12,287 bases of DNA from Candidatus Hodarchaeota archaeon. GTDB taxonomy: Archaea > Asgardarchaeota > Heimdallarchaeia > Hodarchaeales > YT1-057. The position numbers were made by a program, and so were the translations under genes. The stretch spans positions 1-12,287 of the forward strand of contig JAEOTI010000704.1 in NCBI GenBank assembly GCA_016839955.1. Direction: 5' to 3'. Below are positions 6,230-12,287 of this stretch, piece after piece. The notes under the pieces are model-generated. The model was not told the DNA's origin. It saw nothing but the letters and a program-made list of their open reading frames with translations, and ran no database searches. Numbering within the stretch: position 1 is the first letter of the stretch; each line of letters opens with the position of its first letter.

Positions 6230-7795
6230 CTATTTATTAGCTAGACGAAAAGAACCATTTGGGTTATTATAGATTATTTTACCTCCCACAACAGTTAATT
6301 CAACCTCAATATCACTAATCCTTTCGATATTTTCCCATGGATCTTGAGAAAGAATAACAAAGTCAGCTAATTTGTTTTTTGAGAGTGTTCCCTTTTCATT
6401 TTCTTGAAACTCACAGAAAGCTCCAGATGAGGAATACGCATGAAAAGCTTCTTCCACACTAATTCTGTGTTTTTTAACAGGATGGTTTACAGCAAAATGA
6501 ATCCCTAAGAGAGGGTTAAGAGGCATGCAATCAGAACCAAAAGTATAATTGATTCCCTTATTGTGAACGGACGCAAAAGCATTCATGTTCTCCAATCGTT
6601 TCGTTCCCAATCTTTGTTCGTAGAGTCCTCCTGGTAATCCCCATTTACAAAAATTCGGTTGCATTGAAAAAATAAGACCCAATCGAACCGATTTATCCAT
6701 ATGAGCCTCAGTTGCCATTTCTACGTGTTCAAGCCTTGCTCTTAATCTTGATAAATCGTCTTTATATTTACCCAGTTCATTAAGGACATCGTCAATTGCT
6801 TGATCCCCTATTACATGGATTATTGGTTGAATGTTGCTCTCAATTGCTTTTTTAAAATAATTAGAAATGTCATTTAATGATGTTAATGTTATTCCAGTCT
6901 CTTCTGGAGCATCCATATATGGTTCTGATAATAATGCAGTTCTTGCACCGATAGAGCCATCATAATATAGTTTAACCCCTCCTAATCTTAGCTTATTCGA
7001 ACCAAAAGTTGAATTTATTCCTATTTTTGACAATGAAGATAAAAAATCTGGTGGATAATGAAGACAAATCCGTATCAGCAATCTTTCATTTTTTTCAGCT
7101 TGAAAATAAAAGGGAATTATTAATTTTGGAGCAAAATCATGAGCTGTTGTAATTCCCAAACGAGCTGCTTCCAAACAACCAGCTTCAATACCAAGGATTC
7201 TTTTTGATGATTTGGGATAATAAAGCTCTTTGTCAATTTCAATATCTTTCAGAATTCCCTTATTTGTCCCTTTTCTTACTTCTGGAGGAAGATTTTCTAA
7301 AATGTTTGATAGATATCTTTTAGCAGCGGAATTTATTACGATAAGATGTCCACAAACCCGAATAGTATAGACAGGATTTTCTGGAGAAATCTTATCGAGT
7401 AGCTGCATTGTAATCGGTAATCGTCCTTCCCAATTACTCTCATCCCAGTTATAAGCAACAATCCATTCTTTGGTTGTTACACTCAAGGACTTTTCCTGAA
7501 TCTTTTCCACAGCTTCAATATTTGAATGAACATCTCCCAAATCTACCCAAAATTTTCTTGCAATTCCGAAGGCTGAAAGATGAGTATGTGAATCAATAAA
7601 ACCTGGAACAACAGTTTTGTTTTTTAGATCAAGGATTCGTTTTGCTAAGAATTCTGGAGCAGGACTTGTACCCAACATGATTATACATTCGTTGTGAATA
7701 AGCATCCAATTCGCATTTGGGGAAGCCTTATCTAGAGTCCTAATATTCCCATTGGTACAGAAAAGGTCCCAAACCATAGATTTCTCACTTTTCAT
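6230..7795 (-). CDS. YtcJ-type metal-dependent amidohydrolase (amidohydrolase family 3)
   Basis: A 521-residue cytosolic hydrolase of the amidohydrolase_3/YtcJ group, near the usual 530-550 residues. VVPGFIDSHTHLSAFG (62-77) supplies the two N-terminal metal-binding histidines H70 and H72. GGVKLYYDGSIGARTALL (272-289) holds K275, the candidate carboxylated lysine. H327 (HVIGDQAID), H357 (RLEHVEM) and D422 (FGSDCMPLNPLLGIH) complete the metal site. The start is ATG 7795; an internal ATG at 7777 (residue 7), preceded by GTGAG, is an equally good start. The substrate cannot be told; family members include N-substituted formamide deformylases and many enzymes of unknown specificity. It converges on the CooC-like gene with a 16-bp gap and lies 53 bp downstream of the regulator gene on the same strand. 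All catalytic residues appear present, so it is probably active. Confidence 0.9.
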   Translation of the reverse strand: MKSEKSMVWDLFCTNGNIRTLDKASPNANWMLIHNECIIMLGTSPAPEFLAKRILDLKNKTVVPGFIDSHTHLSAFGIARKFWVDLGDVHSNIEAVEKIQEKSLSVTTKEWIVAYNWDESNWEGRLPITMQLLDKISPENPVYTIRVCGHLIVINSAAKRYLSNILENLPPEVRKGTNKGILKDIEIDKELYYPKSSKRILGIEAGCLEAARLGITTAHDFAPKLIIPFYFQAEKNERLLIRICLHYPPDFLSSLSKIGINSTFGSNKLRLGGVKLYYDGSIGARTALLSEPYMDAPEETGITLTSLNDISNYFKKAIESNIQPIIHVIGDQAIDDVLNELGKYKDDLSRLRARLEHVEMATEAHMDKSVRLGLIFSMQPNFCKWGLPGGLYEQRLGTKRLENMNAFASVHNKGINYTFGSDCMPLNPLLGIHFAVNHPVKKHRISVEEAFHAYSSSGAFCEFQENEKGTLSKNKLADFVILSQDPWENIERISDIEVELTVVGGKIIYNNPNGSFRLANK

Positions 7796-7848
7796 GTGTA
7801 ATCACGCTTCGTTTATCATTGTTTGAGACAAAATAGGTATCAAATCTT

Positions 7849-8523
7849 TCATTTTTTTCTTAAACATGTAAATGCTGCTGCAAACGCTCCCAATCGTGCA
7901 GTCTCAAAAGAATCAGCTGTTCCCACAAGAATGATATCACCTAATTCACTTTTGTACTGATCAAACTGATGAGTTAAACCATCAGGTATAATTGTTTCAC
8001 CAACAGAAAATCCTTTAGTTGTCAAGAACACAACTGTACAACCTTTTGCACCAAGTAAAATCGCAGCATCTCTAGCTACTAGGGGATTGTATTGCTTTTT
8101 TATCCATGATACTGGCATACGAACAGCTGCATCTACTTGACCTAAAGTGAAGGTATCAAGGTTGATTGGGCTACCCCAGAAATTCATTCTAGTTTTTATT
8201 AGCTCTTTTAGTTCGAATCCCTTTTGTGTTAATAAATGTCCTTTTTTTGACGTTCCTATAGTTTGTGGAGAAACAAAACCATGATTCTGTAATCGTCTCA
8301 AAATTGTACGAGTACTGGTTTCTGATAAACAAAGTTCTTTTGCTAACTTATAACGTCCTTTTGGTGCAGTCGAAGATAACAAAGATAAAATTACTATTAC
8401 ATGTGCACGCATGAATCCTAATGGTACGTCGCATTTCATGATCATATTAATTGCTTTATGAACTTCTAAGTTCTCTTTACCGAGTAACGCTTCATTAGAG
8501 CTAATCAGCTGTTTTATCTCCAT
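7849..8523 (-). CDS. Winged-helix regulator with DUF4443-like C-terminal domain
   Basis: A 224-residue protein with an N-terminal winged-helix DNA-binding domain at about 36-110. RYKLAKELCLSETSTRTILRRL looks like helices 2-3 of the fold (57-78), followed by a wing around VSPQTIGTSKKGHLLT. Residues 120-220 form a separate alpha/beta domain: RMPVSWIKKQYNPLVARDAA (135-154), LLGAKGCTVVFL, then GDIILVGTADSFETARLGAF (195-214). This resembles the DUF4443 domain of archaeal regulators, though I am not certain of the family number. It may bind a small ligand. It is read away from the ECF-like gene, with a shared TATA-bearing gap, so auto-regulation and control of that transporter operon are plausible. 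Start ATG 8523 has no clear Shine-Dalgarno; the TATA-like element implies a short leader. Confidence 0.72.
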   Translation of the reverse strand: MEIKQLISSNEALLGKENLEVHKAINMIMKCDVPLGFMRAHVIVILSLLSSTAPKGRYKLAKELCLSETSTRTILRRLQNHGFVSPQTIGTSKKGHLLTQKGFELKELIKTRMNFWGSPINLDTFTLGQVDAAVRMPVSWIKKQYNPLVARDAAILLGAKGCTVVFLTTKGFSVGETIIPDGLTHQFDQYKSELGDIILVGTADSFETARLGAFAAAFTCLRKK

Positions 8524-8567
8524 GATCTAATCTTATCTTGCTTCTTCTTAAGTAGGTTAAGTTGCCA

Positions 8568-8579
8568 TGTTTTTATAAG
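8568..8579. promoter_or_regulatory. Putative TATA element between the regulator and the ECF-like gene
   Basis: CTTATAAAAAC on the minus strand is the best TATA match in the window. It lies about 50 bp before the regulator ATG at 8523, predicting a leader of about 24 bases. On the plus strand TTTTTATAAG lies about 30 bp before ATG 8607, implying a nearly leaderless transporter message. One element may therefore serve both genes. Confidence 0.42.
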
Positions 8580-8606
8580 AAATTAAGCTATCGAATAATA
8601 CAGGAA

Positions 8607-9320
8607 ATGGGATATCACTTGGAACATTCCAATGATTCAGAAATTCAACAGTTTAGGTCTTTAAAACATCAGAAAGAAATTCTTCATCACTATACTCCCA
8701 CTCAAACTTATGCGATGGAAGTTCGGACATTAGCAACTTGCTCTTTGCTTGCAGCATTAGCTGTTGCAAGCTCAACTGCCTTGCTATTTTTACCCAATGT
8801 AGAGTTAATGATGATAATTATTTTTGTTACTGGATATAGATATGGGGTAAAAGCAGGTATTTCTACAACAATTGTCGCGATTATACTATATGAGATGATA
8901 GTTAGTGCTTTTTTTGGATGGTTACCACTTGTTACTTTAGCAAAGATTCCACCTTATTTTTTAACAACAATTCTAGGTGGAATTCTTGGTAAGAATGATC
9001 ATAATCTAATGAGTAAAAGTAATTCTTCGTTTAATCGTATACAAAGAACATCCTTGCTTTATGGAGTTCTTGGTTTTCTTCTAACTGCCTTTTATGATCT
9101 CTCGACAACGATTGCTTTTTCTGTGAGTAGCTTCGGATTTGATCTAAAAGCATTAGCCTTAGTTTTTTTTCTTGGGCTTCCATTCACAGTTGTTCATGAA
9201 ATATCCAATTTTTTCATTTTTTTTTGGTTTCCAGGAATTATTTATACAATGGATACTATCGAACGAGGCAATTTAAGGCAATTCAAGGAGGGATCTGAGA
9301 TTGACGGGTTCGAAGAGTAA
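8607..9320 (+). CDS. ECF transporter S component-like membrane protein
   Basis: A 237-residue integral membrane protein with about six hydrophobic segments: roughly residues 38-62, 63-80, 82-105, 107-125, 145-175 and 180-220. This matches the size and layout of vitamin- or cofactor-binding S components of ECF transporters. GYRYGVKAGISTTIVAII and IPPYFLTTILGGILGK resemble the conserved small-residue helices of that family. The frame is open from a TTG at 8562, but a TATA-like TTTTTATAAG at 8569-8578 would lie inside that reading. I therefore chose ATG 8607, with AGGAA immediately before it. ATG 8715 would still leave all membrane segments and cannot be excluded. It overlaps the DUF4430 gene by 20 bp. 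No ATPase or T-component gene is nearby, so a shared EcfAT module elsewhere would be needed. Substrate is not readable; a corrinoid is a guess from the partner. Confidence 0.7.
   Translation: MGYHLEHSNDSEIQQFRSLKHQKEILHHYTPTQTYAMEVRTLATCSLLAALAVASSTALLFLPNVELMMIIIFVTGYRYGVKAGISTTIVAIILYEMIVSAFFGWLPLVTLAKIPPYFLTTILGGILGKNDHNLMSKSNSSFNRIQRTSLLYGVLGFLLTAFYDLSTTIAFSVSSFGFDLKALALVFFLGLPFTVVHEISNFFIFFWFPGIIYTMDTIERGNLRQFKEGSEIDGFEE
9287..9292 (+). promoter_or_regulatory. Strong Shine-Dalgarno for the DUF4430 gene
   Basis: GGAGGG at 9287-9292, within AAGGAGGGAT, lies 8 bases before the TTG at 9301. It is the clearest ribosome-binding site on the plus strand of the window and decides the start of the DUF4430 gene, which has no ATG in a suitable place. 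It lies inside the coding end of the ECF-like gene, as expected for coupled translation. Confidence 0.8.
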
Positions 9321-9768
9321 TTTAAATATTCTATTAGCTATTGTTACATCTGCATCACTATTATATTCAGGTCTTGTGACAGTTTTTGCTTATTATATTG
9401 TCCTTGAAGAACAAGAACCGGAAGGAATCGGAAAAATCTCTGTAGTAATTCAAGTAAAAAGTGAACGACCAGCGTTTAAGTTTGAATGGATCAAAATGGC
9501 TATTGTCAATAAGGGAGCGTCAGCCTATGATGCGTTGAACAGCATTGCAAATCTTTCTACAACGGATTATGCATCCTACGGAAAATACATTGTTGGAATA
9601 GATGATGCAAATGAGGGAGATAGTTATTATTGGTTTTTTTATCTTTGGAATTTTGAGCTTGACCTTTGGGAGTTATCTCCACTTGGGGTTAGCGGAATGA
9701 AAGTAAGTGATGGAGACATTCTTCGGTTCATGCTAGAAAATAGAGGATATCCTTTAAATAATGTTTGA
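9301..9768 (+). CDS. Membrane-anchored DUF4430 (transcobalamin C-terminal-like) protein
   Basis: A 155-residue protein with an N-terminal membrane anchor (about 8-34, no lipobox cysteine) and an extracytoplasmic domain (about 47-146). SAYDALNSIANL (74-85), YGKYIVGIDDANEG (93-106), SYYWFFYLWN (108-117), a short linker and VSDGDILRFML (135-145) fit the DUF4430 pattern. This family is related to the C-terminal domain of cobalamin carriers such as intrinsic factor and transcobalamin, and is often encoded beside ECF S components. The start is TTG 9301, supported by a strong Shine-Dalgarno, and it overlaps the preceding ECF-like gene by 20 bp. The likely job is to capture a ligand, perhaps a corrinoid, outside the membrane and pass it to that transporter. 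Domain call is fairly firm; ligand is inferred. Confidence 0.8.
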   Translation: MTGSKSNLNILLAIVTSASLLYSGLVTVFAYYIVLEEQEPEGIGKISVVIQVKSERPAFKFEWIKMAIVNKGASAYDALNSIANLSTTDYASYGKYIVGIDDANEGDSYYWFFYLWNFELDLWELSPLGVSGMKVSDGDILRFMLENRGYPLNNV

Positions 9769-9792
9769 CCTTTAGTCCTCTGTTTATAAGAT

Positions 9793-9820
9793 AAAAAAAG
9801 GAGATTAATTAACAATCTCC
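9793..9820 (-). terminator. Hairpin plus T-tract at the end of the 784-residue membrane protein gene
   Basis: Perfect 7-bp inverted repeat GGAGATT (9800-9806) / AATCTCC (9814-9820) with a 7-base loop. On the minus strand it is followed directly by seven T residues (complement of A at 9793-9799), giving the layout of an intrinsic terminator. The stop codon TAA (9807-9805) lies within the structure. Archaea usually need only the T-tract, so the hairpin may matter for mRNA stability instead. Confidence 0.6.
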
Positions 9821-12159
9821 TCAAAAGCCTTCTCAGCTATGAGCTGATCTTTTTCAAAGGGTTCCATGTCACCAAGCCAACCCGGCAGTTCATCTGCATG
9901 TTTTTCCTCAAATGTAACCATGAAATTTTTAAGAGAACGACGAAGTTGAGCAGAGCCCTTATTAGCAAAAACCGCCATGAAAACCCATTGACCATATTCT
10001 ATTGTAAGAACAACGTCACCGTGGTCAATAGTCTTCAACATTTGCTCTGAGTGTACAGCTTCTTTAGCAAATGAGGTAATTGCTGCAAAAAGACCCGCGA
10101 CTAATGCTGGTTCAACGAGTGATTCTCCACTAGGTTGCCAGGTAAATACACTACGGCCGTCTGTCATCATAACATGAACAGAGTCAATGTGAACAGTTTC
10201 ATAGGTAAAACCATACTCTTTTCGATAAACATCTATTGCATCCGGTGCTAGACGTTTAATTGTGTTAATAGACTTGTGCAAGATTCGAATGTCAAGGCTA
10301 GTTTGTTCTGCAAGTACTGAAAAGGTAAATTGACCACCTTTTAGTTCATCAAGAACCTTCACAGCATTTTCAGGAATTTCTAAAGGTATTCCTTTGCTTT
10401 TTTGGATTACGAGATACCTATCTGGATTATTTCTTATTGAGCGAAAATTCGGATAATGGATTGATGAGTAAACCGATTTTTCAATAGTCTGGTCTTTCTG
10501 TAGTGCAAATACGTGAAATTTTGAATCTGCAAAGTGGATAATGAGAGCGAAGAGTGCCAAGGTTCCTAATGGGGCTAAATAAAGGAAGGGAATATATGCA
10601 AGCTCTAGTACAGGTGGAAATGCACCTGTAACATCTACTTGCGTTAAACGACCAGAAAATCCGGCGTAAGGAAAATTACGCCAGTTTACGAGAACACCAA
10701 CTGAAGAAACCCAATAAACTTGGCTCCTACTTATATCAAGTAGAAGTACTTGGGCAGTAAACTTGTCACCTATCCATTTTCCCAAAGTAGATTGATATTT
10801 AAGATTGACGCCAAACTCATCATAGATATAATCATATAATGGAAGATAGAATTCGTATGAAAGAAATGGAGTCATTAATATAGTCACTAGAAATACAATG
10901 GTAATATTCTGCATAATGGAGTCATTATATCGTCGTAGAAGTACAATCCCAGTGCACATAACAAAGATTTGAAGGATATCAGCAGACCAGGATAAACTAA
11001 ATGTCATATAAAGAGTGTTTAACATATGATAAATAGGAGCAGCAACATTTAAACCGGTATTTTCGTCAGTAAATGCCCGACCGATATCATTTGACCCAAG
11101 CATTTGGTTTTGCACAATGACTCCGCCAAATCGGACTAAATAACCTAATATTCCAATTATTACTCCGCCAATTGCGACAGGAATTAAGCGTCTAATAGAA
11201 ACCCTTGATCTACGAGTTCCTGTGGCTGCAAAGAATTCAATAAATTTAGTTAAAATAAAAATAGATATTGGTTCGAAAATGTCTAAGAAGAGAATAAGTA
11301 AAATGGACGCCATAAGAAAATAAACAAAGAAATAGGTACTTACAAGCAATAATTTTTCTTTTTCAACCAAGAAAAATACAACTGCGATAACAGAAACAAA
11401 AGCTCCCACAGTTGAGAGGCTTTCTATCATAGACCGACGTAAGCGAGCACCAAGATATTCTCCCTTAAAACTAAGTCTATTTGAGTAAATAAGATGAATA
11501 CAAAATATTCCCAAAGCCAGATATACAAAGAAAACCTCTAAAAACCATCCTAGAGCTTTTTGAAAAGCTACTGCGGTATCAGCGTATTCCAATACAGACA
11601 AAAACATAGTTAGTAAGTATAAAGAAATGGGGAGAATTGCAACCATAGCAATGAGAAGTTCTCTCTCGTTTTTCCAATTTTTTTGATCTAATCGCTCTTT
11701 TGTTAGTTCCATTGGATTTTGTTCAAATTCAAAATTTAACATCTTTAGTTTTTCAATTAAAGGCTCAGGTGATCGATCTCTCTTAAGTCTAATTAATAAA
11801 ATCATGAATGAGAGCGCTGGGGCTAAAATAAAAATAAATGGAAAGATTCGTAAAGGAAATTGAAGATATAAAAGGAGAGAAGCGGTGTACATCCGAATTA
11901 AATAGAAGAAAAATCCATTCCTATCACGATTCTCAGTTGTTTCATAATCATGCTCTAAGACAAACGCAGGGAAGAGAAAGTATCCAAACCAGACTACAAT
12001 GTAGCCTAAGGCAAAACGGCCGTATAATGATGCCGCAGTTCCTCTTTTACTACCCCTTAGAAGTATATATGGATATATTACTATTAGAACAGGTGCTAGA
12101 ATGATGAATGCGGTTAATCCGATGTCTATTGGACCTAATTCACTAATATCTATAGCCAT
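9805..12159 (-). CDS. Polytopic membrane protein with cytosolic winged-helix-like and roadblock/longin-like domains
   Basis: A 784-residue protein that I cannot assign to a known family. Residues 1-545 hold about 11-13 hydrophobic segments, for example 12-34, 48-68, 96-124, 168-190, 203-226, 250-266, 270-293, 325-348, 393-408, 419-434 and 519-543. A charged loop (125-167) and a large polar region (440-515) interrupt them. After the last segment, residues 590-645 (NAVKVLDELKGGQFTFSVLA and following) look like a winged helix. Residues 655-755 look like a roadblock/longin-type alpha-beta domain: VHVMMTDGRSVFTW, ALVAGLFAAITSFAKEA, LKTIDHGDVVLTIEYGQWVF and a helix with FMVTFEEKHADEL. Such domains scaffold small GTPases or sense ligands, and are abundant in Asgard archaea. 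Start is ATG 12159, with AAGGAGA 8 bases upstream. It is monocistronic in the window. Role unknown. Confidence 0.85.
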   Translation of the reverse strand: MAIDISELGPIDIGLTAFIILAPVLIVIYPYILLRGSKRGTAASLYGRFALGYIVVWFGYFLFPAFVLEHDYETTENRDRNGFFFYLIRMYTASLLLYLQFPLRIFPFIFILAPALSFMILLIRLKRDRSPEPLIEKLKMLNFEFEQNPMELTKERLDQKNWKNERELLIAMVAILPISLYLLTMFLSVLEYADTAVAFQKALGWFLEVFFVYLALGIFCIHLIYSNRLSFKGEYLGARLRRSMIESLSTVGAFVSVIAVVFFLVEKEKLLLVSTYFFVYFLMASILLILFLDIFEPISIFILTKFIEFFAATGTRRSRVSIRRLIPVAIGGVIIGILGYLVRFGGVIVQNQMLGSNDIGRAFTDENTGLNVAAPIYHMLNTLYMTFSLSWSADILQIFVMCTGIVLLRRYNDSIMQNITIVFLVTILMTPFLSYEFYLPLYDYIYDEFGVNLKYQSTLGKWIGDKFTAQVLLLDISRSQVYWVSSVGVLVNWRNFPYAGFSGRLTQVDVTGAFPPVLELAYIPFLYLAPLGTLALFALIIHFADSKFHVFALQKDQTIEKSVYSSIHYPNFRSIRNNPDRYLVIQKSKGIPLEIPENAVKVLDELKGGQFTFSVLAEQTSLDIRILHKSINTIKRLAPDAIDVYRKEYGFTYETVHIDSVHVMMTDGRSVFTWQPSGESLVEPALVAGLFAAITSFAKEAVHSEQMLKTIDHGDVVLTIEYGQWVFMAVFANKGSAQLRRSLKNFMVTFEEKHADELPGWLGDMEPFEKDQLIAEKAFEEIVN

Positions 12160-12167
12160 AATTGGAT

Positions 12168-12174
12168 TCTCCTT
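12168..12174 (-). promoter_or_regulatory. Shine-Dalgarno for the 784-residue membrane protein gene
   Basis: On the minus strand AAGGAGA lies 8 bases before the ATG at 12159. It fixes this start and shows that the gene uses a leadered transcript, unlike several genes here with weak or no Shine-Dalgarno. Confidence 0.75.
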
Positions 12175-12208
12175 ACCTAATAAACAAACCCAAAGCGCGG
12201 TGTTAATT

Positions 12209-12240
12209 GTGAGAGTATCACTCTTTTGTTTTATGTAGTG
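12209..12240 (-). promoter_or_regulatory. Putative promoter region with inverted repeat upstream of the 784-residue membrane protein gene
   Basis: The 128 bases after the gene start hold no gene. On the minus strand ACATAAAAC (about 12228-12236) is a fair TATA-like element. Just downstream of it lies an inverted repeat, GTGA-GAGTA-TCAC at 12209-12221; the same bases can pair as AGAGT-ATC-ACTCT (12212-12224). The repeat falls near the expected transcription start, where an archaeal repressor would act. A T9 tract on the plus strand (12264-12272) lies further out. Assignment is by pattern only. Confidence 0.35.
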
Positions 12241-12287
12241 ACAAAATATGCAAAATTCCGTCCTTTTTTTTTGTTTTCCTTAAAAAA

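Noticed and set aside
7796..7848. Possible promoter between the regulator and amidohydrolase genes
   Set aside because: The 53-bp same-strand gap has no convincing TATA element or repeat, so separate transcription cannot be supported.
9639..9824. Open frame of 61 codons on the minus strand
   Set aside because: Crosses the hairpin and the conserved DUF4430 end in antisense; no domain.
11838..12104. Open frame of 88 codons on the plus strand
   Set aside because: Antisense to membrane segments of the 784-residue gene; no Shine-Dalgarno or domain.
12264..12272. T9 tract on the plus strand as a terminator
   Set aside because: No plus-strand gene ends before it in the window; more likely part of the AT-rich upstream region.

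Overview
The window looks like part of an AT-rich archaeal genome. The evidence is a set of archaeal tetrahydromethanopterin (H4MPT) pterin-biosynthesis genes (MptG, MptE, an archaeal-type PTPS, a dihydropteroate-synthase-like protein with a DUF4346-type tail, and DUF447), archaeal-style TATA elements in the divergent gaps, and an archaeal winged-helix regulator. The exact phylum cannot be fixed from sequence alone. The C-terminal roadblock/longin-like domain of the last gene hints at an Asgard-type lineage, but only weakly.

Positions 1-5374 form a compact pterin/C1-cofactor island in mixed orientations. It holds a 5'-truncated dihydropteroate-synthase-like gene (+), a DUF447-mptG pair (-) overlapping by 26 bp, and an AIR-synthase-like/mptE pair (+) overlapping by 14 bp. 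It ends with a PTPS-III-like gene (-) whose stop codon shares bases with that of mptE. Together they account for the pterin branch from dihydroneopterin triphosphate to 6-hydroxymethyl-dihydropterin diphosphate, the first step of the arylamine branch (beta-RFAP synthase), and probably the condensation. DUF447 and the AIR-synthase-like protein are unassigned members.

At 5446-6213 there is a divergently transcribed CooC-type ATPase with a CxC metal-binding motif. This is the kind of protein that loads nickel into CO dehydrogenase/acetyl-CoA synthase, an enzyme that works with H4MPT in the archaeal Wood-Ljungdahl pathway. A YtcJ-type amidohydrolase (6230-7795, -) of unknown substrate follows.

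At 7849-9768 a winged-helix regulator (-) faces a small membrane operon (+). The operon encodes an ECF-transporter S-component-like protein and, overlapping it by 20 bp, a membrane-anchored DUF4430 (transcobalamin-C-terminal-like) protein. A reasonable hypothesis is corrinoid or other cofactor uptake under local control, which would fit a corrinoid-dependent C1 pathway.

At 9805-12159 (-) a 784-residue protein has about a dozen membrane segments, then a cytosolic winged-helix-like segment and a roadblock/longin-like domain. Its architecture is not one I recognise. It ends in a hairpin plus T-tract that contains its own stop codon. The last 128 bases (12160-12287) hold its leader and putative promoter, with a short inverted repeat. 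No tRNA, rRNA, CRISPR array, insertion sequence or long repeat was seen.
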